Assembly (NCBI GenBank): GCA_003013855.2
Contig: PVNU02000773.1
Span: forward strand, 2,669,001 to 2,733,000
Source of the DNA: Liriodendron chinense
Taxonomy: Eukaryota > Streptophyta > Magnoliopsida > Magnoliales > Magnoliaceae
Reading direction: 5' to 3'
DNA: 64,000 nucleotides
The notes below the pieces were generated by a model. It made no database searches and was not told the origin of the DNA. It saw only the letters and a list, made by a program, of their open reading frames with translations. Within the stretch, counting starts at the first letter, position 1. Every line of letters begins with the position of its first letter. Of the stretch, positions 13,588-25,466 are shown piece by piece. The translations under genes were made by a program, and so were the position numbers.

Positions 13588-13590
<3 letters not shown>
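9150..13590. other. Long intergenic stretch without recognised gene
   Basis: About 4.4 kb with only short, unconnected ORFs. It has scattered 'gtggggtccacc' and 'ggcccac' words related to the foldback elements further right (for example around 9680-9790), but I could not define ends for any element. A 35-bp tandem duplication lies at 10031-10100. Otherwise nothing recognised. Confidence 0.5.
10031..10100. repeat. 35-bp tandem duplication
   Basis: The unit beginning ACACATGATGGACC occurs twice head to tail (10031-10065 and 10066-10100) with a few mismatches. Confidence 0.8.

Positions 13591-13649
<59 letters not shown>
13591..13649. repeat. (TA)n microsatellite
   Basis: About 59 bp of pure TA dinucleotide. 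It creates artificial Ile-Tyr ORFs in two frames. Confidence 0.95.
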
Positions 13650-13652
<3 letters not shown>

Positions 13653-15047
13653 CCATGGTGGGACACTTGATGGAAGGCCTGGATCATGACCACTGCTACA
13701 TCTCCCATTTAACTTCGGTGCACCATATAAGCAAACTCTGGAGCAGAGAATGCTCACAAACGTCCCCACATATGGTGATTGGTAACTATCATACCTATGA
13801 ATTTATGTGGGGCCCACCCATGATGTTTACAAGGAATCCAAACCGGTTTTCAAAAACTTGAAAACTCGACTGGGTTGACTCAACTCGAAGACTCGGTTGA
13901 GTCTTTGATTGACATGACTTGATATTAATAATGAAATTTAAAGTATTTAAATAGGAAAGAAGATCTTAAATGTCGTAAAAAGCATAAACTATTAAATATG
14001 AAAAGAAAATAAAAATGCACTTTTTGGAACTTCTTTAGCTGAAGTTATATTTTGAATTCCTTTGCATGCGCTTTTTTTCTTTTTCTTTTTCCGTAAGGCA
14101 AGTAGTTGACTGGCCAGGCGACTCGGTCCGACCCGGTCGAATCACGCCAAACTGAGAGCGGATCGAGACAGGCTCTCTGGAGAGTTTCCAAGAGAGTGGA
14201 CTCAGAATCTCTAGGCAGTGGAACTGACTTGGCCCAGTTATGAGTTGACGCATGGAGTTATAGATCCAAATCATGCATCTGGTGTGCCTCCTCATGTTCA
14301 CCATACTCACCAAGAATCATCCCAATGCAAGACTTAGGTGGGTGGGACACCCCACAGTAAATGTACAATCATGCTTAAGGCCTGTATATTTGCATGGTCT
14401 GGCTGATCTGAATTTTGGAATGGCCTACATTTTGGTGAACTCTTTTGCCCTAGTGAGGCGTATCCAATGACTGGCTTGGATGACAATACACAACAATATG
14501 AACCCCACATTCGATGTAGAAGTTTCTACTGTGGGACCCTTCACAATGTCCCCGGACATTTCCTTGGATGTGGCCCAGTTGAGTTATGCATCAGGCTGGA
14601 TTTTGGGATCTTGGCCTAACATGAGGCTCATTGGCACACATAATGGATGGGTTGGAAGGTACTCAGCAACTCACACAACTCAGTGAGCCCTCACAGCTCG
14701 AGTTTTCATATGTTGGAATGCATATGATCATTTGCCTGAGTGGACAACGCATTGGATTTCCCCGCGTGTAAAACATTGATATTTTGGCAGAGTGATCATT
14801 CATACGCTTGGAATACAGTGGCTACATTTACCTCCACCCAAACTGTTCAAATCATGGCCCACTTCAGATTGGCGTGGCCCCAAAATTAGATAGATCGGAT
14901 GATCTTAACCTCCGTTCAGTTGGACGTGCGGAGCACCAATTTTAATCATCCGTCGGCTTACCAAATGGACAGTCAGAAATTCACTGGTGGTGTAACTTTT
15001 GAATTATTCCCTGCCTAGAACACGCTTCACATTTCCACAGTTCGCAT
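13650..15047. other. Intergenic, possible degraded foldback at 13862-14255
   Basis: The left part holds 'ctgggttgactcaactcgaagactcgg' type words, and similar 'agttgac' words recur in inverted sense near 14250. This suggests a decayed hAT-like repeat, but the ends are not clear. No gene recognised. Confidence 0.35.
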
Positions 15048-15057
15048 TAAGATGCAT

Positions 15058-15239
15058 TTTTTTTTTTTTTTTTGGGTTAGGACACACACATCCCATTGTT
15101 AGTACACACATCCACATTGTTAGTCACACTTCATTGTTAGCCAAGTCCCACGTTGGGAATCAATACCAAGACCTCAGTGTTGAAATGAGGTTATCTTTAC
15201 TCAGTCTACCACTGTCCCCAAAGTGTGGGTGTTTCATAG
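15058..15239 (-). mobile_element. SINE-like element with target-site duplication
   Basis: On the minus strand the unit runs from GAAACACCCACACTT to a 3' poly-A (T-run at 15058-15073). It contains a tRNA B-box-like GGTATTGATTCCC. The flanks TAAGATGCAT (15048-15057) and TAAGATACAT (15240-15249) match at 9 of 10 positions, as expected for a target-site duplication from LINE-type retroposition. Poly-A, duplication, size and a Pol III-like box together support a SINE; the A box is less clear. Confidence 0.65.
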
Positions 15240-15920
15240 TAAGATACATATATGCTGGGAGGCGGATTGGGTGCTGCTCAAATAAGGCATGATTTGATTG
15301 GCAGGAAATCTGGTGTTAGAGATGGCTCCAGTTAAAACAGTATGTTGCAGCTTCATCTCTAATACCTACCTGTCGTTCAATCAAATACCGCTTGTCGTTC
15401 AACCAAATCCTGCCTCAAGGTGGAGGGAGCTCTGTGTAGGCATGGCATGCCGAACATGTGTCCAGCTATCTCTGCTTTACCGGGCCCTTTTTCATTGGTT
15501 GCACCGCTAAAGGTATGTTAGGCATGGTACACGTGGGCCTAATCCGAGACACAGTCATGTGCTGCCCACGTGAACATCGCCCACTCAACTGGCGCCAGAC
15601 GTATATGTTGAATATGGACCACACGTCAACATCAATGAACAATCCATTTCTTTCGCACACAAGTGACCTACTCAATGTGTAGAGTGGCGTAATTTCTTAG
15701 GCCAAGGACTCTATAGCAGGACTAACAAGGATGAATGGCTTGGATCTCTCACGTATGCCTCTTCCACGTGTGAGAGAGAGTGCATGCATGTCTCAGGTAT
15801 GCTCCTCTTCCAGAGGTGAGAGAGTGATAAGAGGAGTACTTGATCGAGTTCCTCCAGCAATATTCTTTCATAGGAGTATCCTTTGATAGGTAGCTAGCGT
15901 TTTATATGCGAAAGTGATCC

Positions 15921-16036
15921 TTTTTTTTTAAGGTCAGTACACACTTCCCACTGTTAGTCACACTTCAATGTTACCCCCCCCCCCCCCCCCCCCCCCCAAA
16001 CGTTGGGAATCGTCCCAAAGGTGTGGGTGTGTCCGC
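15921..16036 (-). mobile_element. Partial second copy of the same SINE-like family
   Basis: Shares the T-run, the 'cagtacacac...cactgttagtcacactt' segment and the 'acgttgggaatc' segment with the element at 15058. The middle is replaced by a 24-base C run (15974-15997), and the tRNA-like head is shortened. No clear duplication was found. Confidence 0.55.
15974..15997. repeat. Poly-C run (24 bp)
   Basis: Homopolymer of 24 C inside the partial SINE-like copy. Its length may be a sequencing or assembly approximation. Confidence 0.8.
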
Positions 16037-16189
16037 GTCCGCGTCCAGTTAATGTAGCCTTTTGGGCTATTTTGATTGCATCGCAAACAAGCCAAGGTTG
16101 ATGGCTTGTTTGTAGCTTGCCTATTACATTTGAATACAGGAAACAGGAGAGAAAGATAACAGTTAAAAAAACAATGGAATAAAATAAGG

Positions 16190-16324
16190 ACGGTCTGCGA
16201 CCCTATGGCTCAGCTGTAGACTCACAAGAGTTTCAGCACAAGGTCGTGAGTTTGAGCACCATTTTTGGTGTGAGTGCACAGGCATGCATGTATAGGGTGT
16301 GTGAGCGCATGTGGAAAAAAAAAA
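16190..16324 (+). mobile_element. tRNA-derived SINE-like element (Au-like)
   Basis: The head contains TGGCTCAGCTGTAGACTC, resembling a Pol III A box. About 35 bp later comes GGTCGTGAGTTTGAGCACC, resembling a B box. The unit ends in a run of 10 A near 16315-16324. Size and layout fit plant Au-like SINEs. I could not identify the flanking duplication, so borders are approximate. Confidence 0.5.
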
Positions 16325-16410
16325 TCTTTTATTCTACATATATAAACATTCATGTTTAAGTGCTACACATGGGTGCCGTTAGTGTCCATGCATGCATTGA
16401 CCTTAAGTTA

Positions 16411-16498
16411 TGTTGGGAAAACCAGCAGTGGAAGCAAAACCAAACACACAACAGAATATGGAATTAAATGAGCAACACAATGCAATCACACACACACA

Positions 16499-16543
<45 letters not shown>

Positions 16544-17043
16544 ACACACACAAACACACACACGTAATCAACCACACAAAGGCATTCCGATTTTACGTGG
16601 AAAAAAAATCCCTTAACGAATAAAAAACTGCAACATAAAATGATCCATTATAATTAACAGAAAATTAAAAATATGAACATCCCACAAACAAGGAAACTCA
16701 AGAGAAAACCCAAGCTCTCTCTCTCACAAAACACTCTCCCCTCACCCTAATAAAATTAAGAAACCTTGGACACCTTAGGATACACCTTAATCCTGAATTC
16801 ATGTCATATTTATAGCAAATAATCCAGAATTAGAAACAGGTTATGTAAAACCACGAAACCATGTATAACACCGCCATACCGCCGACCGGTCGGGGCTAGC
16901 ACAAAATCTGTCTAGAGGAAACTTCCAAATTCGTCATGTTCAGCCTCACCACTGATCGATCGTCCGACCAGTCGAAGCACGTACACCTCTGATTGGTCAT
17001 CAAACTAGTCTTAAACTATCCAAAGACCTCGCTGTGTTCCCTG
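16411..17043. mobile_element. LTR-like fragment (TGTTGGGAAAA...)
   Basis: Begins TGTTGGGAAAACC and contains 'attttacgtggaaaaaaaatccc', the phrase shared with the LTR-like blocks at 17044-17890 and 20339-21543. A CA microsatellite has expanded inside it. It appears cut by, or to continue beyond, the next LTR block. Confidence 0.45.
16484..16564. repeat. (CA)n microsatellite
   Basis: About 80 bp of CA dinucleotide with a few T interruptions, inside an LTR-like block. Confidence 0.95.
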
Positions 17044-17890
17044 TGTTGGGTGCATTGCACAAAACCTTAGGATCTCACCCACAAAACTCTGTGAATTATA
17101 TGATATGATTATGCAATAAACAAAATCAAATCATCAACCACACAACACGAGATTTTTATGTGGAAAACCCTCAAAGAGGTAAAAACCACGGGAACTCGTC
17201 CAGACAAACAATTCACTATGCTGCAAACTGTTTACACCTTCAATTATAAGCACAACCCACTTAGATCTAACTTTCTTCACCCACGCAGGGATGGATAAAC
17301 AACGAAAGAATGAGAAACGGAGAAATCTCACCAATCACGATGACGTAAAAGAGCCGAGACATCGATTGCACCGTGAATCACCTTCACAAGCAAAAGCCTC
17401 CTCTTCCAACAAGCTTCATATCTCTCTTTCTCTTCTTCTCTTCCTCTTTTTCTCTCTCTTTCATTTTGGACGTGTAAAACACCTTATTGGAATACCTAAT
17501 GTTAACTTGGAAGCTCTCTTATAGCCCCCAAGAGATAGAGCTCAAATAGGAAACTGTGTATAGCAATTCGCGCGCATCGTCGATTGATTGTCCAAAGCTG
17601 TCGATCGGTCAGAAATGCCAACAAACAATCTAGAGAGTTTCAGAGAAAAATTTGATCAATTTTCGACCTGTCTGTCGACCGATCAGAAATGGCCCCAAAC
17701 CGATCGATGATCAGTCTGAACAGGACATAGTCCAACGTGAAGCAGCCATGCTGGTTGAATTTCAGACCGGTCGACCAAGGGGCGTCAGACCGGTCCGGAG
17801 ACCAAAAAACTGCACTCTCTCCACAATGACCTAAGGAGGAAAAACCCCACCACCCTAGGCCGACCCGTTTGAGCGCACCCAACGTCAACA
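17044..17890. mobile_element. LTR-like block with TGTTGGGTGC / GCACCCAACG ends
   Basis: The block opens TGTTGGGTGCATTG and closes GCGCACCCAACGTCAACA, giving short inverted ends typical of an LTR. It shares 'gatttttatgtggaaaaccctc' with the blocks at 16411 and 20339. Multiple GACCGGTCGAC and CGATCGGTC words occur at 17575-17810. No 5-bp duplication matches at these ends, so it may be truncated or nested in 16411-17043. Confidence 0.5.
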
Positions 17891-20338
17891 CAGTTTGAAG
17901 GCTCCTCTGACAAGTTCTCCATGTACGAGCATCCAGTTAAGTTTTCCACACATAGCACATATCCCAGAGGCCATTCTCATTTCCTATTCTAGGCTGTTCA
18001 GCAAACAAGGCATCTATAGTAGGTAGCTCAAGACAGTCCATCTGGTACACAACTTTGACCGCATCCAAACGCTAGGGAGGTGTCGTCACGTCTTACCCTT
18101 TAGCAACTCAACGCGCTTAGTTAAATGCCCTTTTAGAGGAATGGCCCAGTCGCATTTAAACAGGATTGTCATACTCTTTAGCAACTCAACGCGCTTGAGT
18201 CCAAAGCAAACAAAAAGAGCAGATGAGTTTCGGATGAGATTTGATGGTTGTGATCCTCATTTGCTTAGACAGGAAATAGGATTATTTTAGTCATTTTGTA
18301 ATATAATGTACATGGCTGTTAAGTCACATCCTATCATAGAAAACACGAATTGCATGATGGCCGTACACTAGTTTGGTGGTGGTATAGTGTGGCAGGAAAT
18401 GATTAGGCCATGTGCTGTTGTTAGAAACATGCTTTGTCATGAGCTCATCTCTAACAGTAGGCACGTGACTCAAACAAATCCCACCATACCACATCCCAAT
18501 GCCACTAGCCTATGTGGTAATTTTCCTACATAAGATACGTGACAAATTAATGGAATGGAGAAGCAGTGGTGATAACATTTGTGTGTGACCTAATGTGGCA
18601 CGGGGTTTCATTGGTCCATGCGCCATTTTCAGAGATGAGCTCAATTAACCTAACAACATTTAAACATACTTCATATGATTTGGGAGAAAGTGGCCCAACC
18701 AAATCCAAACCATGACCCACACACGTGTATGATGGACAAAGATAGGCCATATATCATGTGACAACTGACAAGCAGTTACTTTGGGTTTGAGGACTTTCCC
18801 AACGATGGGATTATGATAAGAATGGTTCCTCTACAATGTTTGTAGAATATAGCTAATTCTACAACGTTGATTTGGGGCCCTTCGTGGTGGGCCTCTAGCA
18901 TATTCTACAACGTTGATGTGGGGCCCTCCGTGGTGGGTGGGTGCATGACATCCACTCTGTCCACTAGCTTCAACTTCACCCCATGATCAAGATACGAGAC
19001 AGATCCAAAACTCAGGGGATCCCACTTATAAATTCTCGCCTAAAACCTCTTAAACCCTATGCTGTGGCCCATCTGAGTTTTGTAATGGCCCGTTCTTTGG
19101 TGTGTCCGTTCATTCGTGGGGACTTTGAATACCAAACGGGTGGAGCAGATGTCGGCCCTAAATCAGGGTGGGACCCACACACAATGTAGGCCGATTAAGC
19201 TTTATTTTTACCAACGTTGCACAGGAACCGGCCTCCTCATTAAACTAAGCGTAACCATTGACTTCCTTCTTGTTTTTGGTTTTTGAGCCAGGACTATTGC
19301 TTAAGTTTCCACTTCATGAATCCGAGTCAGTGATGGCATGCTTACAACCATAACATACACGTGCATGGCACAACTGTACATGTTTCAGGAATCTAGCTCA
19401 ATCGGAACCACTCAAATTGTGGGGCCCACTATGGATTGATCATGCAACAAAGATCACATTTGAAAGAGTGGAATGAACCCAAATGTCGATTGGTGACCAC
19501 TCACATGGATGGTTTAACTCAAAAAGGAATCCATGCATGGTGTTAGTATCACTATAACAAATGTTGGGTGGAGATTAGGATTATCCAATCGGGGTTTGTG
19601 TTTGGGTGACATCCATCGTGTCCTTGATAAGGCTTGTACATGTATGACATGTGTACAGGTGGTTGTATGTTCCGCACTAGAAACAATTTTATTTTCACAG
19701 ACGGATATCACATGTGATAACGTACCGTGATTCGTGGATTACACTAGGGTATGATGCATTGTCCACTAATATTACAATAACGCATGATTTCTGGCAAGAA
19801 ATCAGATAATTTGACTCTTGAGGTGGACCACAATGTGAAAAATAATTTGATGGATAAATATTTTTCTAAACATTTATTTGTTTTGATATAATGCAACCCA
19901 ACTTGAGGTGTGGCCAACGGCCCGATTTTTATGATGGAAGATCTAAATAGTGTGGTTCACCTAATGGAAAGCTCAGATCCCACACATGTATTACATTATG
20001 ACACGTCATGCATGCATGCGATGTGGAATCAACAAACCTCTGGCCCTGCTGTTATTGAAAGGCTGGGCTGGATCATTATCATGATATGATAGAAAGCCCC
20101 CTCGATCATCCACGTGTCAGGTCCGTGAGCCTTCGGATTGCACACTTAGTGGGCTCTGCCTAAAATGGCCCATAGTTCTAATAGCGTACTGACCAGATAA
20201 TTCTAGCTATTAATTCCCTTACTCTTTAATTCCGAATGTTAACCGTTAGCCAACTTTTTTTTAATTAATGTCCATTTTAGAGCCAGAATTTAGGTGCTTG
20301 GATGGCAACTATGCTAAATTTTAACCATAAGTCATCTA
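17891..20338. other. Intergenic, nothing recognised apart from small duplications
   Basis: About 2.4 kb without a convincing ORF. A 46-bp imperfect tandem duplication lies at 18856-18947 (unit beginning ATTCTACAACGTTGAT). Scattered 'gggcccac' words resemble the foldback core but without recognisable ends. Confidence 0.5.
18856..18947. repeat. 46-bp imperfect tandem duplication
   Basis: Two copies of a unit beginning ATTCTACAACGTTGAT followed by TGGGGCCCT and CGTGGTGGG, at 18856 and 18902. Confidence 0.75.
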
Positions 20339-21543
20339 TGTTGGGAAAGGATGCACAATTCATTTGATCTAGCAATCCTAAACCCACATAATTATGGAAT
20401 TTATGAAATATGTAGAGTAATCTTAAATAGCCAATAATGCACAATCACACTTGACAATGATTTTTACGTGAAAAACCCTCCCGTGATTGAGGTAAAAGTC
20501 ATGGAACCTTATCTAATCAACAAATTCATTATATAAAAATATATTACACAACAATTACGAGTTTATTTTAACATTTGGATTCAATATCTTCACCTCTAGA
20601 GCAAATACAATTAAAGAGAACAAGCAATGAAGAGATCTCACCATCGAGGATTGAGAAATCCTCAAAAACTCACCTTGAAAAGACTTAAGCCAGCAATGTG
20701 GATTACCTTCACGAATCTAGATTTCTTCTCTCTCTTCAATTTGGACTTCTTCTCTCTTTCTCCAAACACTTTCTCTTTCTCTAGAACATCGTAAGTCTTC
20801 CTAATCCCGCAAGCAAGTACATATATAACACTTAAGCTTGGTTTAGAAACAAATCAAGCAAAAACGCGCTAAACAGTGCAAATTGATGATCGATCGGTTG
20901 ACATTGCCCGACCGCTCCTCGATCACCCGATGACCATATGTCCAGTCGTCCAAAAAAGTCCAAAAATGTTTAATGATCTCATTGTTTATTTTCGATTTTT
21001 ATTGGTCGATCTACCAATGATCTTGTTATACCAGATCTCTCCTCACTCCGAAGGAGGAAAACCCTATCAATCTATTTTATGTGTAAATTCAAGCTGATCA
21101 GTACCCAAATCATCATAAATGCGCACAAAAATCTAGGAGAAAATTCAAAGGAAAGTAAAACACGCAAACAACTTTATCATAATCTTAACATAATAAGTAT
21201 TATCCAACTTTATCATGATCCTAACATGATAAGCATTATCCCTTATCATGATTCTAACGCGATAAGCATCATCCCTCTAATAATTATCTGTAAAAGTTCA
21301 TCCACACTCTGTCAAGATACGTAATAGACCATGACATATACTCTAAAGAGTTGTTCTCCCCATCAATATCCGCACTAACTTAAGCATCGGAGGGTCTCCA
21401 CCAGCACGACTGACACCCCCTGATTTACTTCTAGTGATTACAAGCTATTCAATCTATTCCGTTCATCCCCAAATAGAAATTAGACAACAAAGATTTAAAG
21501 TCGGTCCCTGATCAACATCTATTACCCATTTTTTACGTTAACA
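20339..21543. mobile_element. Solo LTR with near-perfect 5-bp duplication
   Basis: The 1205-bp block begins TGTTGGGAAAGG and ends TTACGTTAACA. The flanks are ATCTA (20334-20338) and ATCCA (21544-21548), 4 of 5 identical. It shares the 'ttttacgtgaaaaaccctcc...gaggtaaaagtcatgg' phrase with the two earlier LTR-like blocks, so all three are one copia-like LTR family. No internal coding sequence follows. Confidence 0.6.
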
Positions 21544-21548
21544 ATCCA

Positions 21549-22060
21549 TACAAGGGCCACTAGGTGAATAGTGTTGGGCCACTCTCTCCTGCTAATTGTA
21601 CAGTAGATGGTTTTAAGATCCGGAGGAGTCCTATGTCACCTGGTCAAACCCAATATTACTCAAAACCACAATTCATCCAGACAAATCACCCAAGCTTTGC
21701 CGAGTCACGACATTTCACCCCAGCTCGAACCGATTTACTGAAATTCGCTCTCAACTCAAGGCTGGATGACTCAAATTGATTCCTGACTCTTTTAACCACA
21801 TTTGCCACCATATGATAGAGCAGGCTCTATATTATCATTTGGGTTCTCTCATTATTTTGTCTATTGCACCAGGATCGTCAACAACATGTGTCTCATTATG
21901 GGGCCAAGTGCGTAGTAGATGATCCGATAATCAGCACCGTCCATGCTACCAGCTATTCTCAATCTAGCCATTCTAATTTTTTTTTCAATTGTACCGATTC
22001 CAAAATCATATATTCAGAGTAAGTTTTTAATGGAGCCTATCTAGCTTGTTGAAAGGAGGT
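21549..22060. other. Intergenic, nothing recognised
   Basis: About 500 bp between the solo LTR and the nested foldback cluster. No feature supported. Confidence 0.4.
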
Positions 22061-22169
22061 AAGCCAGCCGTACACGGATTAGGTAGTCAGACCCGCACCA
22101 CCTTCAGCAGTAGAGTGGTGAGGTGGCAAGATGTGATTGGTGGGGAGAGATGGCGCAGGCCTCTTCTAA

Positions 22170-22702
22170 GGAAGCGAATTACTCAACTCAGCACGCTAAG
22201 TGTACTAAGTAAAGTCTACGGGATCTAACGTGATTTACGTATTTCATCCACTCTGTTCATCTATTTTAATAGATAATTTTATGGCTTGAGAAAAAAAATG
22301 AAGCATACAAAAAGTTTAAATGGACCACACCTCAATAAACAATGTGAATTGAACCTATACTGTTGAAAAATTTTGGGGGTCGTGGAAGTCTTGGATCAAG
22401 CTTATCTTTGTTTTTCCCCTTCATCAAGCGTCTTTGTGATTTTGTGAACATGTTGGATGACAAATAAACATCACTGCAGGCCCTAGAAAGGTTTCAACGG
22501 TGGAAATCATTATACTCACTGTTTCTTGTGGTATGGTTCACCTGAGTTTTGGATATCCTTCAATTTTGGTTTCAACCGCTTAAATGATCTGAAGATGCGG
22601 ATGGACAGTGTAGATAAACTATATTCATTTATAGTGGACCCAACTAAGTTTACTCCGTATGATACTAAGTAACTCAGGATGCAATCTGATTTCCTCTTTA
22701 GA
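22170..22702. mobile_element. Nested foldback element A (GGATTGCG family), left arm of P
   Basis: Starts GGAAGCGAATTACTC and ends GCAATCTGATTTCC, with the shared core between (GGACCACACC, CCTTCATCAAGC, GTGGTATGGTTCACCTGAG). The middle resembles the reverse complement of element B along its length. The putative duplications CTCTTCTAA and CTCTTTAGA match at only 6 of 9 positions, so this copy is older or rearranged. Confidence 0.7.
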
Positions 22703-23312
22703 GGCTTTTCACCGGGCTCATACGGGCCCATCTGAAACAACATACGGCCTCACCAGAAATGTGGATTTCCTGCGAAAGCCTTTCACATGAGCTTACCTGC
22801 CATGGGAAGTTAGGTGGGGTCTACTATGATGTTTATGAGAAGTCCACTCTGACCATCCGTTTTTCCATATGCTATTTGGACATAGGCCCAACAAAGAAAC
22901 AAATTCAAAACTCAAGTGGGCCTCATGCACCAGAAGAAGTGGATAGGTAAATGCCTATAGTTGAAATCTTCCAAAGGTCCACCATGATGATTATAATCCA
23001 CCCATAGCGTTCATAAGGTCATTTCTACTGGGATGAATTGCCTGATCCAAATACAATCCACCCGTGCCTTACTCATAAGGTCATTCCTACTGAAAATTTC
23101 AAAAAATGAGCCTGATCGAAAACTTTTGTGCCCCATGAATGTTTCAAATGTGGATGTTCAATATATGCTTTGTCGTGCGGCCATGAGATTTACTTAATTT
23201 TTAGGGAGAATTACTTAAATTGATCTATCAATAGGGATGGAGCGGGTGGATTTCTTACCAACATCACGGTGGCCCCACCTAAAGCTTCCCGTCGGAGGAA
23301 GCTCCTACGAAA

Positions 23313-23825
23313 GAAATAGGATTGCGGTCTCTTATCGTGCAGAGTAAACTCTGCTGGACCCACCTGTGCTTCATCTATTCTGTCCATATGTTTTTACAGC
23401 TCATTTTAGGAGTTGAGCCCAAAATTTAAGCATATCCAAATCTCAAGTTGACCATGCCACATGAAACAGTTGGAATAATGATTTCCACCGTTGAAACCTT
23501 TTCAGGCCCCACAGTGGATGTTTATTTGTCATCCCACCTGTTCATAAGATCACATGGACATGGATTAAGGGAAAACACAAATATCAGCTTGATCCAAAAC
23601 TTTTGTGTCCCCCAAGAATTTTTCAATGGTAGACATTAAGTTCACACTTTTCCTGTGGTGTGGTCCACTTTAGAACTTGATATGTTTCATTTTTTGGTAC
23701 GATACCTAAAATTATCTGTTAATATGGATGGACAGAGTGGATAAAATAAGTAAATCACGGTGGGCCCCACAGAGTTTACTCCGCACGCTTTGCGTGCGGA
23801 GTTACTCACTACGCAATCCGCTTCC
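23313..23825. mobile_element. Nested foldback element B with perfect 9-bp duplication
   Basis: The 513-bp element lies between two identical CCTACGAAA copies (23304-23312 and 23826-23834). Its ends are GAAATAGGATTGCG and, reverse-complemented, GGAAGCGGATTGCG. The core words AACCTTTTCAGGCCCCACAG and GTGGTGTGGTCCACTT are present. A perfect 9-bp duplication and long inverted repeats point to a non-autonomous Mutator-like element. Confidence 0.85.
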
Positions 23826-23931
23826 CCTACGAAAGGCGTCCGGCACTCCACGTCCCCTCACCAGTCACATCCACCACGTCACGGCTGAGGGTGGTGCAGG
23901 CCTAGCTACCTAATCTGCGTCCGAGCCAGCC

Positions 23932-24845
23932 CTGCATGGCCTTTACAGCTAAGTATGATTGCCCCACCATGAAGATGACCACGTGCTAACTAAAAGCTCG
24001 AGCATGCTGTCTTTATCCTTGGCTCGAGGACACCACTCATTCCTTGTGCGCTGTGTGTTACTTCGCGTTTAGGCTTGGACGGGGGTTCATCGCTGAGTAG
24101 CTTACTCCACACATATAATGTATCTCAAATCTGAACCGTCAAAATAGTGGGATCCACTGGAGATTGATCATAACCCAAGAACTATGCTAGGACCATGGCC
24201 CTAACTGGCCAGTTAGGGGCTGTTTGGGAAAGAAGATTCCTTCGAAAATGGATTTACTTTCTGCGGACGTATAAGGTTTCATGTTACACTTTTTCTTGAG
24301 AAAAAGCAGTTTACTCATTATTCTTTGAAAAATAATTCTTGGGCATTTCTACAATAACACGAGACACCTTTTCCTGGTGTGACGATTCATTTTCATGAAA
24401 ATCAACCTGAAATACAAATAATATACGTTGACACTGTCCTTTTTAGGGAACTTTTCCATGGCCCCGTTTAGATTGTCCGGTCGATATGATTTTGTGGATA
24501 TGACCAATTTACAATGGGTCCCACCGTTTGAATGGCTAAGGAATGAGGTGCATGCCATACGTAGAGTATGGAACTGCAGTGTGATTATGGTACAGTGCCA
24601 AGGACGCAGCCATTTTCCCCAATAATACGTCCGTGCATGGGTCAATCGTTGCAACCCCTCGCCTGTTCATGGCTAACCACACTTCAGTGCATGTTAGCCA
24701 CACCATTCATTAAATTGTTGTCGTGTCCGTATATCCACGTCCATTCAATCCGCACAAATCAGGGCCCCACTGTAGATGGAGCAGAACTTTAAAAATGAAC
24801 TGGTTGGACATTCCCAACTATTCAGTTGGCGGCCCTTAAATGGAA
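23932..24845. other. Intergenic, nothing recognised
   Basis: About 900 bp between foldback elements. A 'ggggctgtttggg' word near 24217, typical of hAT-like ends, has no partner that I can define. No gene. Confidence 0.4.
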
Positions 24846-25356
24846 CGGAAAGGTAAATACGCTCTGGTGAACAGCTTAGTGGGTGTTACCCTAACCGTGT
24901 GGGGCCATCTTGATGTAATTTTTATATATCCAAGCCGTCCATCTGTTTTTCCATCTCATTTTAGGTAGTGATCCCATACCCTAAGAAGATACAAATCTCA
25001 GGTGACCCTACCACCAGAAGCAGTGATGAATGACCATTAAAAACTTTTTGTGAGCTACAAAAGTTTTGGATCAAAATAACCTTTATATTTTCCCTTCATC
25101 CAAATCTTCTTCACATTATCAACAGGTTGGATTTCACATAAACATTACTACTTACGATGGGCCCTTTGGAATTTTTAATGGTGGGGCACTCAGTTACCAC
25201 TGTTTCCAGTGGTATGGGCCACCTGAGATTTGGATCTACATTATTTTTTGAGCCCCATCCTCAAATGGGCTGGTGAAGCGGAAAATATCATCCATGTGGG
25301 CCACACGGTAGGGGTAACACCCACTAATTAACACCTAATTCGCTCCTGGGTAACAG
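24846..25356. mobile_element. Foldback element C (AATTAGGTGTTACC family)
   Basis: The left arm has CAGCTTAGTGGGTGTTACC followed by GTGTGGGGCC. The right arm mirrors it with GGGGTAACACCCACTAA and CACCTAATTCGC. The core between contains ATCCAAGCCGTCCATCTG and AGTTTTGGATCAAAATAACC. Close relative of element K at 56199-56697. Outer borders are approximate. Confidence 0.7.
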
Positions 25357-25466
25357 CTAATCCGCTCTCGGCATGTTTGCAGTACCCACCACCTGAATCG
25401 AAGTGGATTGCATGGTGTGCCACACACCATCCAACTTCGTGATGTGTTCACGTCACCAGGTTCTGT

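Larger units (their letters stand above)
22070..23922. mobile_element. Composite foldback element P carrying two nested insertions
   Basis: Outer inverted ends are GTACACGGATTAGGTAG at the left and, reverse-complemented, GGACGCAGATTAGGTAG at the right. The inverted match continues for about 100 bp (for example GCACCACC near 22095 and 23895). The flanks AAGCCAGCC (22061-22069) and GAGCCAGCC (23923-23931) match at 8 of 9 positions, fitting a Mutator-type 9-bp duplication. The arms contain the family core (TTAGGTGGGGTC...ATGATGTT). Each arm is interrupted by an element of the GGATTGCG family (22170-22702 and 23313-23825). No transposase is encoded. Confidence 0.7.

Noticed and set aside
13464..13861. 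ORFs with long Ile-Tyr runs
   Set aside because: Produced by the (TA)n microsatellite.
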